DNA of 6,358 nt from Prevotellaceae bacterium (GTDB lineage: Bacteria; Bacteroidota; Bacteroidia; Bacteroidales; UBA932): contig JAIRKV010000222.1 in assembly GCA_031259935.1 (NCBI GenBank), positions 1 through 6,358 of the forward strand, read 5' to 3'. A program made the translations under genes and the position numbers. The notes beneath the pieces are model-generated. The model was not told the origin of the DNA and made no database searches. It saw nothing but the letters and a program-made list of their open reading frames with translations. This document shows, in pieces, positions 1-6,349 of the stretch. Within the stretch, counting starts at the first letter, position 1, and each line of letters opens with the position of its first letter.

Positions 1-693
1 CCGCTTACCGACAATTTGCCAAAAGCGCTTGTGCCGCTTGCCGGAAAACCAATACTGGAACATCTTATAAATAAATTAAAACGTTCGGGATTTACGCAAA
101 TTGTTATCAACGTTCATCATTTTGCCGATATGATTATTGAATTTTTAAAACGCAACAACAATTTCGGCATTGAAATTTATATTTCCGATGAACGCAACTG
201 TCTGCTTGATACCGGCGGAGGAATAAAACATGCTGCAAAATTTTTGCAGGGCAACGAACCGTTTTTGGTTCATAACATAGATATTATTTCCAATGCCGAT
301 TTGAACGATATTTACGAAAAGCATTGCGCCGAAAATTCGTTTGCAACGCTTCCCGTAAGCACACGCCAAGCGACGCGTTGCCTGCTGTTCAATGCCGACA
401 ATAAATTATGCGGATGGCAAAATAAATTGACAGGCGAATTGAAATGGAGCAACCCGCAATTTCCGTACAGCGAGTGTACGGCTTACGCTTTCAGTGGAAT
501 ACACGTTATTTCGCCGGAAATATTTAACTGTTTTGATAATTATCCGGAGATTTTTTCGATAATTGATTTTTATTTATCACAATCCAAAACAAAAGACATT
601 AGCGCATACGTTTCTCAACAACTTCGACTGATTGATGTCGGCAAACGGGAAACATTACTGCGAGCCGAAAAGGAATATTCAGATTTAATATAA
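1..693 (+). CDS. MurU-like sugar-1-phosphate nucleotidyltransferase (partial, 5' end outside window)
   Basis: This is a nucleotidyltransferase of the GT-A fold, which joins an NTP and a sugar-1-phosphate to give an NDP-sugar. The frame is open from base 1 and begins inside the family signature: PLTDNLPKALVPLAGKP is the second half of GxGTRLxPLT...PKxLxPxxxKP, with the conserved lysine as visible residue 8. The TTG at 16 is an internal Leu codon, not the start. About 10-15 N-terminal residues, including the glycine-rich nucleotide loop, are missing. Further motifs in the 230 visible residues are LLDTGGG (68-74), HNIDII with the probable metal-binding Asp94, SGIHVISPEIF (165-175) and LIDVGK near the C-terminus. 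The closest remembered relatives are the about 245-residue Bacteroidota proteins often found beside an aminoglycoside-phosphotransferase-like kinase, as in AmgK/MurU peptidoglycan recycling (MurNAc-1-P to UDP-MurNAc). Substrate is inferred; mannose- or heptose-1-phosphate is possible. The gene converges on the GH16-like gene with 48 bp between stops and no clear terminator. Confidence 0.85.
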   Translation, partial: PLTDNLPKALVPLAGKPILEHLINKLKRSGFTQIVINVHHFADMIIEFLKRNNNFGIEIYISDERNCLLDTGGGIKHAAKFLQGNEPFLVHNIDIISNADLNDIYEKHCAENSFATLPVSTRQATRCLLFNADNKLCGWQNKLTGELKWSNPQFPYSECTAYAFSGIHVISPEIFNCFDNYPEIFSIIDFYLSQSKTKDISAYVSQQLRLIDVGKRETLLRAEKEYSDLI

Positions 694-741
694 ACCAACT
701 TGCCGATATACAGCATTAAACACACAATACACAAATCAGTA

Positions 742-1935
742 TTATTTGCGTCTGTAACATTTTATCCAGTCGATATCAAAAGAAACAGGCAAATCTGTAT
801 TGTTTAATTCCCGTTTCACGCCCGACGAAAATGCCAAATACATTTGGTCGCTTATAAAAATATTTGTTGAAAAAACTTTTTTGCCGTTTATTTTCCATGT
901 TATTTCGGTCGGATTCCATTCTATTCCAACAATATAAAATTTTTGTTTTAGAGGAATCGAAAGTTCTTTCTTAATATTTTGAGAGTTATTAAATGCTCCA
1001 ACTTGTATTTTTCCGTTATTTACGCAAAATATGTTTATAAACGGCAACATTTGTTCGCTGCCAAGCCAAAAGGCATGATATGTTCCTTTTGTTTTCGGCG
1101 GCAATATTTTTGCTTCTATTTTGCCGTATGTTTGTACAAATTTTGTTGCCGTACTGATCATTCCCGATGTATACGAAAATTTTTTGGAAACGAATCCGTG
1201 TGTGTCGCTCCACAGAAGTCCGTCGGCTTGCTCTTTGCGCGTTATTATTTGCAGAATGCTGTTTGTTACATTTATGTTTTTTCCATCCGATATGAACTGC
1301 AAATCTCCTGATGGAGAATATGATTTTTGAAGATGCCTCAATGCTGTAATTGGTTGTGTTATCCACTTTTTTTCGAGAATTGCCGATGTAAAATCGTCTC
1401 CAAAAGTACCTTTCCATTTAGACATTTCGGCTATATATTTTTTACATGATTCTTGCAGTTTGGGTAAACGTTTAATATCTGCAGAATTTTTCAAATATGT
1501 ATAATCTTCAAGTGTTTTGTACGCAGCACATTTTTTGTGTTTGGTTCTGTCGCAAAGATATGCTTTTTTTTCTTTAAATTCGGGCGTTTCTGTTTTTTGT
1601 TTTAATCTTAAATATTCTTCTACTTCAAATGAATTGGAATTACTGCCTTTTGAAAGAAAAGTCTTAACTCTTTTATTTTTCCTTAACTGTTTCAATTTTT
1701 TCTCCAATTCATATTCTACGCTATTCTTAAATTTTTGATTTTTGACGATATTTATATCATTTTTACATCGTCTCGATTCTACATATTCTTTCAATTTTAT
1801 AAAATTATTATATGCATCTGAATCCAGAATTTCACCTATTTTTTTGCAATTGCTTTCCATTACGGCAATAGTTTTTTCGTATTTTTCTGTTGACGTAACT
1901 GGGCTAAAAATTCGATATTTTAAAAAATCAATCAT
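742..1935 (-). CDS. GH16-like protein with degenerate catalytic motif and N-terminal charged helical repeats
   Basis: This 397-residue protein has two parts. Residues about 20-170 are Lys/Glu-rich, predicted helical, with loose repeats of a pattern like L-x2-Y-x2-L-x2-S (around 45-53, 77-84, 105-120 and 142-154). Residues about 175-397 resemble the glycoside hydrolase family 16 jelly roll: YTSGMI (255-260), QTYGKIEAKI (268-277), HAFWLG (287-292), GIEWNPTEITWKINGK (337-352), YLAFSSG (366-372) and the closing strand FDIDWIKCYR (386-395). Active GH16 enzymes carry E-I-D-I-x-E after the HAFW strand; here the aligned stretch is F299-I-N301-I-F-C304, so nucleophile, helper Asp and acid/base are all absent. 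Glucanase activity is therefore unlikely; sugar binding or a structural role is inferred. There is no signal peptide or lipobox, and seven cysteines suit the cytosol. From memory, other Bacteroidota proteins share this two-part architecture and also depart from the motif. The start ATG lies 46 bp behind the rprY stop with no Shine-Dalgarno; a weak -7-like TACTTTTA precedes it. Confidence 0.8.
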   Translation of the reverse strand: MIDFLKYRIFSPVTSTEKYEKTIAVMESNCKKIGEILDSDAYNNFIKLKEYVESRRCKNDINIVKNQKFKNSVEYELEKKLKQLRKNKRVKTFLSKGSNSNSFEVEEYLRLKQKTETPEFKEKKAYLCDRTKHKKCAAYKTLEDYTYLKNSADIKRLPKLQESCKKYIAEMSKWKGTFGDDFTSAILEKKWITQPITALRHLQKSYSPSGDLQFISDGKNINVTNSILQIITRKEQADGLLWSDTHGFVSKKFSYTSGMISTATKFVQTYGKIEAKILPPKTKGTYHAFWLGSEQMLPFINIFCVNNGKIQVGAFNNSQNIKKELSIPLKQKFYIVGIEWNPTEITWKINGKKVFSTNIFISDQMYLAFSSGVKRELNNTDLPVSFDIDWIKCYRRK

Positions 1936-1981
1936 CTTAAATCATTTTATTTTATAACGGTAAAAGTATAATATTTCCCTG

Positions 1982-2677
1982 TTAATCGGTAATCAGTTTA
2001 AAACCTTTTCCACGTATGTTTATTATTTGTATTGTCGGATCATCTTTCATATACTTTCGAAGTTTTGTAATATATACATCCATGCTTCGGGCATTGAAAT
2101 AACTGTCATCATTCCAAATTGTGCGCAGCGCAAAATTTCTGTCTAAAATAGCGTTGCGATTGAAGCACAAAAATTTGAGCAGTTCCGATTCTTTGGATGT
2201 AAGTTTTTGCTCTACATTTCCTTTTACTAATATTTGTTTTGTAGAATTGAATCTGTAAATACCTATTTCAAATTCATCCTGTGTCTGGTCTGTTCCTCCT
2301 TTTGTGCGGCGTAATACAGCTTCAACTCTTAGTAATAATTCTTCAATACTGAATGGCTTTGTCATATAATCATCAGCTCCCGAATTAAATCCTTCGGCAA
2401 TATCTTCTTTTTGAGATTTTGCCGTAAGAAAAATTATAGGAATAATGTTGTTTACATGACGCATCTCTTTAGCCAGTGTAAATCCATCTTTTTTGGGCAT
2501 CATCACATCTAATATGCAAATATCATACGAACGTGCCTGAAATCCTTTGAATGCAGCTTCTCCGTCTGCAAAAAGGTCTGTTTCATAACCTTTTACTCTT
2601 AAATATTCTAACAATAAAACGCCTAAATTTTCGTCGTCTTCTGCCAAAAGAATACTTGCTTTAAAATTATTTTCCAT
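1982..2677 (-). CDS. rprY: OmpR/PhoB-type response regulator RprY
   Basis: This is a cytoplasmic DNA-binding response regulator of 231 residues, full length for the OmpR family. The receiver domain (about 7-124) has the acidic pair D14-D15, phospho-acceptor D57 in CILDVMMPKKDG, switch T85 in FLTAK and K107 in TKPFS, so all phosphotransfer residues are present. The C-terminal winged-helix domain (about 136-230) shows LTSKESELLKFL, then the recognition-helix region FNARSMDVYITKLRKY and the wing IINIRGKGFKLI. The text matches remembered RprY of Bacteroides and Porphyromonas very closely, particularly DDENLG near the start and the FALRTIW...YFNARSMDVYITKLRK block. RprY has been linked to stress responses and sodium-pump genes in Porphyromonas gingivalis; targets here are unknown. 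It follows rprX by 69 bp on the same strand and is presumably phosphorylated by it. The AT-rich gap holds only an imperfect -7-like TAAATTTA, so co-transcription with rprX is likely. There is no Shine-Dalgarno. Confidence 0.93.
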   Translation of the reverse strand: MENNFKASILLAEDDENLGVLLLEYLRVKGYETDLFADGEAAFKGFQARSYDICILDVMMPKKDGFTLAKEMRHVNNIIPIIFLTAKSQKEDIAEGFNSGADDYMTKPFSIEELLLRVEAVLRRTKGGTDQTQDEFEIGIYRFNSTKQILVKGNVEQKLTSKESELLKFLCFNRNAILDRNFALRTIWNDDSYFNARSMDVYITKLRKYMKDDPTIQIINIRGKGFKLITD

Positions 2678-2746
2678 AATATTTTAATTTAATTTGATTA
2701 TAAAAAATTTATTATATTCATCTGTTTTGTGCCGTAAATTTACTAA

Positions 2747-4285
2747 TTATTTTTTATTTGGCAAAAAAATCGTAAAAGTACTGCCTTTTCCTTTCTCACT
2801 TTCCACACTAATTTTACCTCCGTGCATCTCTGCAATTTTCTTTACATAATTCAATCCCAGCCCCGAACCCTTTACTGTATGTATGTTTCCGGTGGGCACT
2901 CTGTAAAATTGTTCGAAAATATGTTTGTGATATTCTTTTTCTATTCCAATTCCGTTATCTGTTACATTTATAATTATTCCTGCATTTTTATTTTCGGTAC
3001 GAATTAATATCAACGGATTTTTTTTCGAATATTTCAACGCATTATCTATAAGATTTGATATTATTTGCTGCAAATGCATTTCATCGCCGACAACAATATT
3101 TTCTTTTGCATCGTATTGCGTCATTATTTTTCCTTTTTTTGCATTTAATTGCAGCATATACGAATCTACTACTTTTGTGATAATGGTTTTAATATTTACA
3201 TCTTTACGTTTTATGTTGATATTTCCACGTTCGACTGCCGCCATGCGTAATACTTTTTCAACCAGACTGCTAAGCCGCTGTGCTTCGTCGCGTATCATTT
3301 TTGATAATCCTGCAACATTTTTCTTTTCTACGGGAACATTTTCATCTTTCAGCATTTCTGCTGCAAGCGTAATTGTTGCAATAGGCGTTTTAAGTTCGTG
3401 TGTCATATTTCCCATAAAATCGTGGCGCATTTGCGACAGCCGTTTTTGATGAAAAATTATCATAAGCGTTGCCGCAAAAGTTCCTGTTATAATAATTATC
3501 AACAATAAAGACGAAAAAATTACGAGCGATAATTTTTTGAAAATATAATCCGTTAAATTCGGTACATATATATTTAAATAGTATTTCGGAGCCTGTTCGG
3601 AATCGTTCGGAAACAGTTGTTTTTTATATAAACAGTCTTCTCTGTCCATCGTGAATTCTTTTGTTTTCAGCGTATTTATTTCAACATCTTCGGCGGTTAT
3701 AACCGCAAATTCAAATTCGGTATCGATTCCTTGCTGTTTGAAGTACTTTTGTATGAGCGAATCTATTCTGTTTGACGAAAGTCTGTCTTCGATTGGAATG
3801 TCAATTGTTATTTTCGTTTCTTTTTTTTCGTCAACAAACAGTCGAAACAGATTGGACAAAGGTAAATTATCCTTGCTTGTCATTGTCTGGTCCAATTCCG
3901 AACCTTTAATTCCTCCTGCAAGTATCCGGTTCAAACGGCTGTCGGATGTTGCTAACGGAACATCGTCTTTGTTCAACCAAAAATTTATTGACTGTTCTTC
4001 GATTGTTCTGTTGAATGAAGATGACCATGTGTTTAAACTTTTCTTTGTTATGGAACGATAACTTCCCTTTCCGAAATATTCTTTTACAGATGGAATTTCG
4101 ATATTGTCGTTTACAATAATCTCTGCTTCATTAATCACATTATCAAGTACTGCCTGCATTTTCGCATCGAAATTGTCTTTTTGTATTTTTCCTGCCGTGC
4201 GCAACGAATTACCCTGAAGAATAATAAGCGTTACCGTGCAAATACAAATGGCTATTGATAATAAAATTATAATTTTTCTCTTCAT
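2747..4285 (-). CDS. rprX: Membrane sensor histidine kinase RprX
   Basis: This 512-residue sensor kinase is the presumed partner of the adjacent RprY. Membrane segments at about 4-24 and 252-278 enclose a periplasmic sensor region of roughly 225 residues with no domain I can name. The cytoplasmic part has the HisKA dimerisation helix with the H-box HELKTP (phospho-acceptor H296) and the HATPase_c domain: N-box NLIDNALKYS (411-420), G1 box DNGIGI (443-448), F-box FEQFYR (457-462) and G2 box KGSGLGL (472-478). All catalytic motifs are intact, so it should be active as kinase and probably phosphatase. Size, topology and the neighbouring rprY agree with RprX of Bacteroides fragilis (about 519 residues). 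A good Bacteroidota promoter (-7 TAACTTTG at 4308-4315) precedes the ATG and leaves a short leader of about 20 nt. The signal sensed cannot be read from the sequence. Confidence 0.9.
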   Translation of the reverse strand: MKRKIIILLSIAICICTVTLIILQGNSLRTAGKIQKDNFDAKMQAVLDNVINEAEIIVNDNIEIPSVKEYFGKGSYRSITKKSLNTWSSSFNRTIEEQSINFWLNKDDVPLATSDSRLNRILAGGIKGSELDQTMTSKDNLPLSNLFRLFVDEKKETKITIDIPIEDRLSSNRIDSLIQKYFKQQGIDTEFEFAVITAEDVEINTLKTKEFTMDREDCLYKKQLFPNDSEQAPKYYLNIYVPNLTDYIFKKLSLVIFSSLLLIIIITGTFAATLMIIFHQKRLSQMRHDFMGNMTHELKTPIATITLAAEMLKDENVPVEKKNVAGLSKMIRDEAQRLSSLVEKVLRMAAVERGNINIKRKDVNIKTIITKVVDSYMLQLNAKKGKIMTQYDAKENIVVGDEMHLQQIISNLIDNALKYSKKNPLILIRTENKNAGIIINVTDNGIGIEKEYHKHIFEQFYRVPTGNIHTVKGSGLGLNYVKKIAEMHGGKISVESEKGKGSTFTIFLPNKK

Positions 4286-4307
4286 TTTAATATTTCATCT
4301 GTAAAAG

Positions 4308-4337
4308 CAAAGTTAGGGTATTTGTTTTTAAAACGAA
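4308..4337 (-). promoter_or_regulatory. Bacteroidota-type promoter of rprX
   Basis: Reading the minus strand, TAACTTTG (4315 down to 4308) is a perfect match to the Bacteroidota -7 consensus TAnnTTTG. TTCG (4337 to 4334), one base off the -33 TTTG element, lies 18 bp upstream. Transcription would start near 4300, leaving a leader of roughly 15-20 nt before the rprX ATG. The position in the 78-bp gap behind the IPExxxVDY gene argues that rprX begins its own transcription unit. The start point is inferred. Confidence 0.6.
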
Positions 4338-4363
4338 TATGCCATTAACCAAAATTAACAATA

Positions 4364-4789
4364 TCAAATTCTTTCCAAAACCTTGAAAAAAGGTGTTTTT
4401 TTAACAATTAAGTTCATACAGGCAGTTATTCCTTTAACAGTTCTTATTGCTGTTGCAATGCCATTAATCTGCTCATTTGTTAAATTCCCTGAAATTTTTA
4501 ACATAAAATCTATGCTGTAAAGTTGAGGAATTAATCTGAATTCTCCGTATTTATTGCAAATAAAGGAATACTCTACATTTGTTTTGTTGCATGTGTAATT
4601 AAAACACGAAATCATTTTGCCGTCGGGAATTTTATCTTTCAGCGCCGGATGCTCTGCTTTTTTCAAATCCAGCGACAGCAGATTATTTATATTCCAAGCC
4701 AAATAATAGTCATCTTCTGCTGATACTATTGCAAAAACAACAAAGTTTTGATTTGCCGGCTCCTTTATTTTTATTGTTTTTGGTTTCAT
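4364..4789 (-). CDS. IPExxxVDY family protein (function unknown)
   Basis: This is a small protein, 141 residues from the preferred start, resembling the Bacteroidota-specific IPExxxVDY family, whose function is not established. The defining motif is present in variant form as IPQLYSIDF (residues 87-95), with Glu replaced by Gln and VDY by IDF. Other family-like features are FVVFAIVSAEDDYYLAWNIN near residues 16-35, with the LAW core, and a C-terminal block of the type V-x-A-x-NLI-x-K. No signal peptide or membrane segment is seen. I chose the ATG at 4789 over the upstream in-frame ATG at 4834 because MKPKTIKI matches how these proteins usually begin, and because a TAnnTTTG promoter box overlaps the 4834 codon. 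Relatives are often encoded near fatty-acid synthesis, rnc or pyk genes (from memory); that context is missing here, where asd diverges on one side and rprX follows 78 bp downstream. Confidence 0.78.
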   Translation of the reverse strand: MKPKTIKIKEPANQNFVVFAIVSAEDDYYLAWNINNLLSLDLKKAEHPALKDKIPDGKMISCFNYTCNKTNVEYSFICNKYGEFRLIPQLYSIDFMLKISGNLTNEQINGIATAIRTVKGITACMNLIVKKTPFFKVLERI

Positions 4790-4831
4790 TATACAGTCAT
4801 AAATAAATGGTATTTTGTTAAAAATTAAATG

Positions 4832-4860
4832 CAAATTTAATAAAAAAATTCAACACCGAA
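4832..4860 (-). promoter_or_regulatory. Bacteroidota-type promoter of the IPExxxVDY gene
   Basis: On the minus strand, TAAATTTG (4839 down to 4832) matches TAnnTTTG exactly. TTCG (4860 to 4857) sits 17 bp upstream as a possible -33 element, the same variant and nearly the same spacing as before rprX. The predicted transcript would start near 4825, leaving a leader of about 35 nt before the ATG at 4789. The box covers the alternative ATG at 4834, which supports the shorter protein. AT-rich sequence makes a chance match possible. Confidence 0.5.
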
Positions 4861-4928
4861 TATTTAATAAATTCAATTTTCGCAAGCGTAATTTCAACCG
4901 ACAAATGCAACTTTCGGGAGATAATATT

Positions 4929-4965
4929 TTTCAGAATGCGAAAAAAATGCGAACTTTGCAGTTCG
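4929..4965 (+). promoter_or_regulatory. Candidate asd promoter with overlapping 6-bp dyad
   Basis: GAACTTTG (4951-4958) is one base from the -7 consensus TAnnTTTG, and TTTC (4929-4932) lies 18 bp upstream as a possible -33 element. The -7 box is embedded in a perfect inverted repeat, CGAACT-TTGC-AGTTCG (4950-4965), with six paired bases and a four-base centre. The overlap would suit a repressor operator; if transcription starts further upstream, it could be a leader hairpin. It ends 40 bp before the asd ATG. The promoter match is imperfect, so this is a candidate. Confidence 0.35.
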
Positions 4966-5005
4966 AAAATCAACAAATATTCAAATTATATATGTTCAAA
5001 ATAAT

Positions 5006-6007
5006 ATGAAAGTAGCAGTAATTGGCGCCACAGGACTGGTAGGAACAAAAATTATTGAAGTTCTCGATGAGCGAAATTTTCCGATAAGCGAGTTAATTCC
5101 CGTAGCATCCGAAAAATCAGCAGGAAAAATAATCAGATTCAAAGATGTCGAATATAAAGTTTGCCAACTTGCCTGCGCCGTGTCGCAAAAGCCAGCGCTG
5201 GCAATATTTTCTGCAGGCGGCGAAGTATCGAAAGAATGGGCGCCGAAATTTGCTCAAACAGGCTGCAGAGTTGTGGATAATTCATCGTACTGGCGCATGG
5301 ACACAACAAAAAAATTAATCATACCCGAAATAAATTCGGATGTTTTAACCGAAAACGATTATATAATTGCAAATCCTAACTGCTCTACAATACAAATGTT
5401 GCTTGTGGCAGCGCCTTTGCACAGAGCGTACACAATAAAACGTATTGTGGTTTCAACTTATCAGTCGGTAACAGGCTCAGGATACAAAGCCATGAAACAA
5501 ATGCAAATCGAACGTACAGGCGGAGAATGGGGCAAATACGAAGCCGTTTATCCTTATCCTATCGACTGTAATGTTCTGCCACATATTGATTCGTTTACCG
5601 ATAACGGATATACAAAAGAAGAAATGAAAATGGTGAACGAAACACATAAAATTCTTTGCAGTTCTATTGCCGTATCGCCTACAACTGTCAGAGTGCCTGT
5701 TACAGGCGGTCATTCGGAGTCGGTGAATATTGAATTTGAAAAAGATTTTGATTTGCACGATTTGGTGAACATACTTGAAAACACAAAAGGCGTAGTGGTA
5801 AAAGACGATGTTAAACACAATATATATCCCATGCCTGTACATTCTTTCGGGAAAGACGAAGTTTTTGTCGGACGGATACGCCGCGACATTTCAATAAAAT
5901 CGGGAATAAATCTCTGGATAGTTGCTGATAATTTACGTAAAGGCGCTGCTACAAATGCCATACAAATTGCCGAAAAACTGCTCGAAAAAGGAATTTTGCA
6001 AAAATAA
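5006..6007 (+). CDS. asd: Aspartate-semialdehyde dehydrogenase
   Basis: This enzyme reduces L-aspartyl-4-phosphate to L-aspartate-4-semialdehyde with NADPH, the branch-point step to lysine, diaminopimelate, threonine, methionine and isoleucine, in the cytoplasm. The 333 residues fit the family length. The Rossmann nucleotide-binding loop is GATGLVG (7-13), followed by the SAGG turn (69-72) and DNSSYWRMD (91-99). The catalytic cysteine is C126 in NPNCST, and the general-base histidine is H236 in RVPVTGGHSESV. Substrate-site residues are suggested by IPEIN (106-110), Q153 in STYQSVTGSG and the R-R-D segment (292-294). The C-terminus LWIVADNLRKGAATNAIQIAE is typical. All key residues are present, so the enzyme should be active. 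The start is set by MKVAVIGATG at the expected N-terminus; there is no Shine-Dalgarno, only an A/T-rich leader. It diverges from the IPExxxVDY gene across 216 bp that contain a dyad over a candidate promoter. Confidence 0.97.
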   Translation: MKVAVIGATGLVGTKIIEVLDERNFPISELIPVASEKSAGKIIRFKDVEYKVCQLACAVSQKPALAIFSAGGEVSKEWAPKFAQTGCRVVDNSSYWRMDTTKKLIIPEINSDVLTENDYIIANPNCSTIQMLLVAAPLHRAYTIKRIVVSTYQSVTGSGYKAMKQMQIERTGGEWGKYEAVYPYPIDCNVLPHIDSFTDNGYTKEEMKMVNETHKILCSSIAVSPTTVRVPVTGGHSESVNIEFEKDFDLHDLVNILENTKGVVVKDDVKHNIYPMPVHSFGKDEVFVGRIRRDISIKSGINLWIVADNLRKGAATNAIQIAEKLLEKGILQK

Positions 6008-6215
6008 AAATATACTTCATGCCGTATAAATTTTGAGTGAAGTTATTCTGCTCAAAACATCGAAAATTCAATATCGTTTTTATTACTGTTTTATTCGTTG
6101 AATGTTAACGGAAACAATAAACATTCGGAAATTAGTCATTCCTTAAAAATAAAAAAATCAACAATAATACTACATTATTTCTATCAGTTTTGTTTTGACA
6201 CAAAAGCAAGCAACA
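6008..6215. other. Gene-free stretch downstream of asd with AT-rich inverted repeats
   Basis: No coding region, tRNA or rRNA is recognisable here. The stretch holds three short perfect inverted repeats: TTTTGAG/CTCAAAA (6031-6037 with 6051-6057, 13-nt loop), GAATGTT/AACATTC (6100-6106 with 6120-6126, 13-nt loop) and TTTTGT/ACAAAA (6188-6193 with 6200-6205, 6-nt loop). The first lies 24 nt past the asd stop and could help end its transcript, but no T-run follows, so it is not a canonical intrinsic terminator. Together with the palindromic element to the right, this makes 351 bases without a gene. Confidence 0.5.
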
Positions 6216-6349
6216 CGTCATTGCGAGGAATGAAATGACGAAGCAATCCAGAAAAATAAACAGTGAAAAAATGGCAAATAATCTTCTGGATTAACTCCGT
6301 TGAGCTCCGCTGCGCTTCGGTTGCTTCGGCGTTCCGCCTCGCAATGACG
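6216..6349. mobile_element. Imperfect palindromic element (MITE/REP-like, TCATTGCGAGG type)
   Basis: This 134-bp element is bounded by perfect 13-bp inverted repeats, CGTCATTGCGAGG (6216-6228) and CCTCGCAATGACG (6337-6349). Inner arms also pair: GAAGCAA (6240-6246) with TTGCTTC (6321-6327), and AATCCAGAA (6245-6253) with TTCTGGATT (6284-6292). A 30-nt A-rich centre (6254-6283) forms the loop. The sequence AACA stands immediately outside both ends (6212-6215 and 6350-6353), as expected for a 4-bp target duplication. The right arm is GC-rich compared with the rest of the window. There is no internal ORF, so movement would need a transposase encoded elsewhere. The sequence resembles a repeat type I remember from many unrelated bacterial genomes, usually intergenic; the exact family is not assigned. 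Confidence 0.75.

Noticed and set aside
16..18. TTG as the start of the nucleotidyltransferase
   Set aside because: The five codons before it (PLTDN) continue the family signature, so the gene starts upstream of the window.
694..741. Bidirectional terminator between the convergent nucleotidyltransferase and GH16-like genes
   Set aside because: No stem-loop of useful length or T-run is visible in the 48 bp.
1016..1417. 133-codon minus-strand open frame inside the GH16-like gene
   Set aside because: It lies in another frame of a gene with clear fold motifs, and its product is a low-complexity K/R/N-rich string without recognisable domains.
2822..4061. Several plus-strand open frames antisense to rprX
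   Set aside because: Their products are F/S/I-rich reverse readings of the kinase, and rprX has every conserved kinase box in order.
4815..5009. 64-codon plus-strand open frame in the gap before asd
   Set aside because: The product is K/N/F/Q-rich as expected from random AT-rich DNA, and it runs through the candidate promoters of both flanking genes. Only its last codons are mentioned, as a possible short upstream ORF.
5477..5961. Two overlapping minus-strand open frames antisense to asd
   Set aside because: Both are shadows of asd, whose catalytic motifs continue unbroken through this region.
6031..6057. Intrinsic terminator of asd
   Set aside because: A 7-bp stem exists, but the 13-nt loop is large, the stem is A/T-rich and no T-run follows; recorded only as an inverted repeat.
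6216..6349. CRISPR repeat or attachment site
   Set aside because: There is a single inverted pair, no regularly spaced direct repeats and no integrase or cas gene nearby; a palindromic mobile element explains it better.
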